Source: Deltaproteobacteria bacterium
GTDB taxonomy: Bacteria; Desulfobacterota; Desulfobacteria; Desulfobacterales; UBA11574
Assembly: GCA_019313505.1 (NCBI GenBank)
Contig: JAFDBA010000126.1
Coordinates: 1 to 6,753 of the forward strand
DNA: 6,753 bases
Direction: 5' to 3'
The position numbers and the translations under genes were made by a program. The notes under the pieces are model-generated. The model was given only the letters and a program-made list of their open reading frames with translations. It made no database searches and had not been told where the DNA came from. Below are positions 5,435 to 6,753 of the stretch, piece by piece. Position 1 is the first letter of the stretch, and each line of letters begins with the position of its first letter.

Positions 5435-5665
5435 GACAGGATTACAGGATAAACAAGAGCTTTTTGCCTTTCCAGAAGAAAGGCAAAAAGCATCATCCCT
5501 CTTCAAGGGAAGGCGTTCAATCATTGCGCCAACAAAACAGTAAAGCAAGGGGAAAAGCATCCATTGTTGGCTCCTCGGCCCTTTTTTCCGCTGAAGCGGA
5601 ATTGTGTTTTCTCGGCTTCATCCGGAAGCCGTGAAAAAAATCAAGTCAATCCAGTTAATCCTGTC
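5435..5665. repeat. About 230 bp hairpin-rich element with GACAGGATTA inverted ends
   Basis: GACAGGATTA (5435-5444) is perfectly complementary to TAATCCTGTC (5656-5665), and the match resumes with GGAT (5447-5450) and ATCC (5649-5652). Inside are four strong hairpins. GCTTTTTGCCTTTC (5459-5472) pairs perfectly with 5478-5491 around a 5 nt loop. TCCCT pairs with AGGGA (5496-5510). TTCCGCT faces AGCGGAA (5586-5601). CGGCTTC pairs with GAAGCCG (5613-5631), extended by TTTTC/GAAAA. No transposase is present. It looks like a miniature, non-autonomous repeat element or a structured RNA placed between the divergent hisD and serC genes. Confidence 0.6.
5517..5564 (-). other. Possible 15-codon leader-peptide-like ORF upstream of hisD
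   Basis: The minus strand has GAGGAG (5571-5576), a 6 bp gap, then ATG and 15 codons reading MDAFPLALLFCWRND followed by TGA. It is on the hisD strand, about 130 bp before its start, and is followed by two hairpins. It contains no histidine codon, so classical histidine attenuation is not indicated. It lies wholly inside the repeat-bounded element and may be chance. Confidence 0.2.
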
Positions 5666-5682
5666 AGAAAACATTTTGACTT

Positions 5683-5780
5683 TATGTATAAATAATTATG
5701 AACTCATTAGTAAGTGATTCAAGTGTCGTGTATTGTGTATCATACTTCATTTGTTGGGTCTATTTTTTTATTTATACATA
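5683..5780. repeat. Inverted 13-mers in the serC upstream region
   Basis: TATGTATAAATAA (5683-5695) is perfectly complementary to TTATTTATACATA (5768-5780), 72 bp apart. The sequence is AT-rich and low in complexity, so it may be incidental; otherwise it could mark binding sites in the divergent hisD/serC regulatory region. No gene is seen between 5666 and 5910. Confidence 0.35.
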
Positions 5781-5829
5781 CTCCTTACTTGTGCCTTTGT
5801 GTGTGGCTGAACTGTTACAAAAATACTAA

Positions 5830-5857
5830 TTGACATATTTTAATTTCTCTGTACAAA
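5830..5857 (+). promoter_or_regulatory. Sigma-70-type promoter for serC
   Basis: A perfect -35 TTGACA (5830-5835) is followed after 16 bp by TACAAA (5852-5857), a four-of-six match to TATAAT. Transcription would start near 5864, giving a leader of about 47 nt before the serC ATG. No riboswitch or terminator is seen in that leader. Confidence 0.55.
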
Positions 5858-5910
5858 TAAGATTTTTCGCGAGACTGACAAAGCTTAATGAAAAAAGATG
5901 GAGGAAACAG

Positions 5911-6753
5911 ATGAAGGAAAACAGAATTTATAACTTTAACGCCGGGCCTGCCGCCCTTCCCATTGAAGTTCTTGAAGAAATCAAAGGATCATTTTTAAAC
6001 TTCGGTGGTTCCGGCATGTCGATAACCGAAATAAGCCACCGTTCCAAGTGGTTTGACGATGTAATAAACGATGCAGTTGAAAGAACCAGGCGACTGTTGA
6101 ACCTGAATGATAAATTCCACGTGCTTTTTATCCAGGGCGGTGCAAGCTTGCAATTTTGCATGATACCCATGAATCTATTAGGGACAGGCGATACCGCCGA
6201 TTATGTCAATACCGGCACCTGGTCCACAAAAGCCATAAAGGAAGCTGAAATACTAGGTAAAACCATCAAAGTTGCGGCATCTTCGGAAGATAAGAATTTT
6301 TCATATATTCCTCAAAATATTACATACAGCAACGACGCGGTTTACACTCATATTACATCCAATAACACGATAAAAGGAACCCAGTGGGCATCATTCCCGG
6401 ATACAAACGGTGTGCCGCTTATCGCCGATATGTCATCGGATATAATGTGCAGAACGTTTGATGGGGATAAGTTTGGTCTTATTTATGCCGGGGCCCAAAA
6501 AAATATCGGCCCTGCCGGGGTGTGCATGGTAATTATTCGGGAGGATATGCTTAACAGGGTGCCGGACAGCCTGCCATCGATGCTTAAATACACAACCTAT
6601 TCATCCAAGAATTCAATGTTTAATACCCCCCCGTGTTTCGCGGTTTATACGATTCAACTGGTTATGAAATGGCTTGAAGAGACCATTGGTGGACTTGAAA
6701 AAATGGAGGAAATCAATCAAAAAAAGGCTCGCATTCTTTACGAAACAATAGAT
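5911..6753 (+). CDS. serC: Phosphoserine aminotransferase, 3' end cut by the window
   Basis: SerC moves an amino group from glutamate to 3-phosphohydroxypyruvate, giving phosphoserine, in cytoplasmic serine synthesis; it is a PLP enzyme of aminotransferase class V. The frame is open for 281 codons to the window edge with no stop; the family is usually about 360 residues, so roughly 80 are missing. Motifs read FNAGPAALP (9-17), SGMSITEISHRS (34-45), FIQGGASLQF (73-82), NTGTWSTKA (100-108) with Trp104, SNNTIKGTQW (150-159) with Thr153, ADMSSDI (172-178) with Asp173, and AGAQKNIGPAG (193-203), where Lys197 is the PLP lysine. The ATG at 5911 is preceded by GGAGG with 6 bp spacing; an ATG at 5888 is out of frame and soon stops. 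The gene is divergent from hisD. What follows it cannot be seen. Confidence 0.97.
   Translation, partial: MKENRIYNFNAGPAALPIEVLEEIKGSFLNFGGSGMSITEISHRSKWFDDVINDAVERTRRLLNLNDKFHVLFIQGGASLQFCMIPMNLLGTGDTADYVNTGTWSTKAIKEAEILGKTIKVAASSEDKNFSYIPQNITYSNDAVYTHITSNNTIKGTQWASFPDTNGVPLIADMSSDIMCRTFDGDKFGLIYAGAQKNIGPAGVCMVIIREDMLNRVPDSLPSMLKYTTYSSKNSMFNTPPCFAVYTIQLVMKWLEETIGGLEKMEEINQKKARILYETID

Noticed and set aside
5459..5491. Perfect 14 bp hairpin as an intrinsic terminator
   Set aside because: Neither strand has a U tract after the stem, and the region lies between divergent genes where no terminator is expected.
5387..5564. Classical histidine attenuation upstream of hisD
   Set aside because: No run of His codons and no terminator with a U tract ahead of hisD.

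Overview
The window looks like chromosomal DNA from a Gram-negative bacterium, most likely a Desulfobacterota (Deltaproteobacteria) member close to Desulfobacterales. This is an inference from four signs: a PEP-CTERM/exosortase substrate, a GEMM-I (c-di-GMP-I) riboswitch in front of it, a good sigma-54-type promoter, and intergenic regions full of short palindromic and tandem repeats. Base composition is moderate to AT-rich. No phage, plasmid, CRISPR or intact transposon gene is visible.

Layout, left to right. (1) 1-840: a PEP-CTERM surface protein on the minus strand, with a bidirectional terminator hairpin downstream. Upstream is a leader containing a c-di-GMP-I aptamer whose 3' part is shared with an intrinsic terminator, and a possible promoter beyond it. 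(2) 840-1128: a gene-free stretch with a palindrome and an 8-9 nt tandem repeat array that has an inverted partner. (3) 1129-1980: lgt, minus strand. (4) 1981-2344: gene-free, with dispersed hairpin repeats. (5) 2345-3805: a DegP/HtrA-type periplasmic protease, minus strand, with a sigma-54-like promoter. (6) 3806-4081: promoter region, an inverted repeat pair, and short repeats just behind hisD. (7) 4082-5386: hisD, minus strand. (8) 5387-5910: the divergent intergenic region, carrying a roughly 230 bp hairpin-rich element bounded by inverted repeats and a -35/-10 pair for serC. (9) 5911-6753: serC, plus strand, cut by the window end.

The genes do not form one pathway. lgt and degP serve the cell envelope (lipoprotein maturation and periplasmic quality control). 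hisD and serC serve amino-acid synthesis (histidine and serine). The PEP-CTERM protein is probably exported and anchored through an exosortase encoded elsewhere. Each minus-strand gene is separated from the next by 276-480 bp, so they are probably separate transcription units.

The most interesting feature is the riboswitch/terminator arrangement in front of the PEP-CTERM gene. It predicts that c-di-GMP turns this surface protein ON, and the aptamer core carries what looks like a compensatory base-pair swap. The second theme is that all four gene-free regions carry a repeat sequence paired with its own inverted copy, and that the repeat family differs from region to region.
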